23,141 nucleotides of DNA from a virus: IMG/VR virus record IMGVR_UViG_3300021389_000161, positions 1 to 23,141 of that record. One strand, given 5' to 3'. The translations under genes were made by a program, and so were the position numbers. This document shows positions 22,654 to 23,141 of the stretch, piece after piece; the stretch's first letter is position 1; every line of letters starts with the position of its first letter. Under the pieces are notes generated by a model. It saw nothing but the letters and a program-made list of their open reading frames with translations, had not been told where the DNA came from and did not search any database.

Positions 22654-23141
22654 TTACGCTGACCAGTTCGAAGTCTGGACTGCTGGTTGTGCAACAGGCT
22701 GTGCTACGGGTTGTGCAGGCTGTGCCTGTGCTACCTTGGCTGGCAAGAAGCTCTTAATGCGAGCCTTGGGATCCGGATACTCTGGATTCTTAGACTGCTC
22801 AATGTCAGTCACAACATTGACCGGCGTGCTCATCACAGAGTTCACAAGGGCGGACCCGAGAACCTGATTCACATCGCCACCGGCAGAGGCAACGAAGCTT
22901 TTGAGCCGAGCCTTGCCGACATTTGAACTGCCGGTGATGACAAAGTTCTCCCACAAGCGCATGTTTGCATGGCTTGGCCCGAGGATCTTGAACTCAAACG
23001 CAAGAAAAACATTACCTGCCTTCGAGGTCTTCTCCTCGTACTTGACCGCCTCAACGATGTACTCACCTGGTGGGACAGGACCGTTGTCCGTCATCCCACC
23101 GCCTACTTCGACTGCGCTCCAGTCAATACCTTGATCTAATA
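22654..23141 (-). CDS. DUF669-like single-stranded DNA-binding / recombination protein, 5' partial
   Basis: The frame stays open from ATG 23094 to the window edge and reads LDQGIDWSAVEVGGG just before it. This is typical of the N-terminal part of the DUF669 family, so the true start is very likely outside. Visible motifs are PPGEYIVEAVKYEEKTSKAG, VFLAFEFKILG, MRLWENFVITGSS and ARLKSFVASAGG, the family's order. The family is found beside phage helicases and exonucleases and is thought to bind single-stranded DNA. The C-terminus is a flexible Ala-Gln-Pro linker (AQAQPAQPVAQPVAQPAVQ) ending in NWSA. It is the most upstream gene seen in the minus-strand replication operon. Confidence 0.78.
   Translation of the reverse strand, partial: LDQGIDWSAVEVGGGMTDNGPVPPGEYIVEAVKYEEKTSKAGNVFLAFEFKILGPSHANMRLWENFVITGSSNVGKARLKSFVASAGGDVNQVLGSALVNSVMSTPVNVVTDIEQSKNPEYPDPKARIKSFLPAKVAQAQPAQPVAQPVAQPAVQTSNWSA

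Overview
The window is a fragment of a tailed double-stranded DNA phage (Caudoviricetes), probably from an uncultured marine virus. Nearly every base is coding, genes are packed end to start, and no housekeeping, tRNA or rRNA gene is visible. The protein families I recognise (DUF5872, DUF6321 and DUF6447-like small proteins, Gly/Gln-rich virion proteins with the 'GEFVVNAKAVR' and 'SGAFGGSR' motifs, and an S74 chaperone tail fibre) are typical of marine phage metagenomes. A P22 gp10-like tail protein and very large putative ejection proteins suggest a short-tailed (podovirus-like) virion, but this is inference. The host cannot be told from the sequence. Terminase, portal, capsid and DNA polymerase are not in the window.

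Plus strand, 2-19565, one block without visible terminators. (1) 2-2167: the 3' part of a tail-fibre or appendage gene made of 17-residue repeats with a C-terminal S74 self-cleaving chaperone. (2) 2181-4400: a lysis region with a small acidic protein, three small single-membrane-span proteins, a DUF6447-like protein, a 3TM-type holin and a T4-type lysozyme. (3) 4402-7547: a gp10-like tail protein, a small structural-type protein, a 38-residue peptide, and two very basic proteins (DUF5872, DUF6321). (4) 7548-19132: four very large low-complexity proteins (636, 1205, 645 and 1372 residues) that probably form internal or ejected parts of the virion. (5) 19137-19565: a DUF1064 endonuclease that starts with TTG.

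Minus strand, 23141 down to 19489: a DNA-metabolism operon read toward the structural block. In transcription order it holds a DUF669-like protein (5' end outside the window), a 153-bp gap with 9-bp repeats and a hairpin, an 87-residue unknown, a DEAH superfamily 2 helicase with a zinc ribbon, and a PD-(D/E)XK exonuclease. The two blocks converge, and the last 77 bp of the exonuclease and DUF1064 genes overlap tail to tail.

Many neighbouring genes share start and stop bases (TAATG or ATGA), which suggests translational coupling. The strongest unusual signals are exact repeat registers: 12 units of 51 bp in the fibre, a 267-bp block of the fibre duplicated 930 bp away without indels, and two different repeat families in the 1205-residue protein that share the same 162-bp (54-residue) period. 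I found no CRISPR, diversity-generating retroelement, insertion sequence or known defence system.
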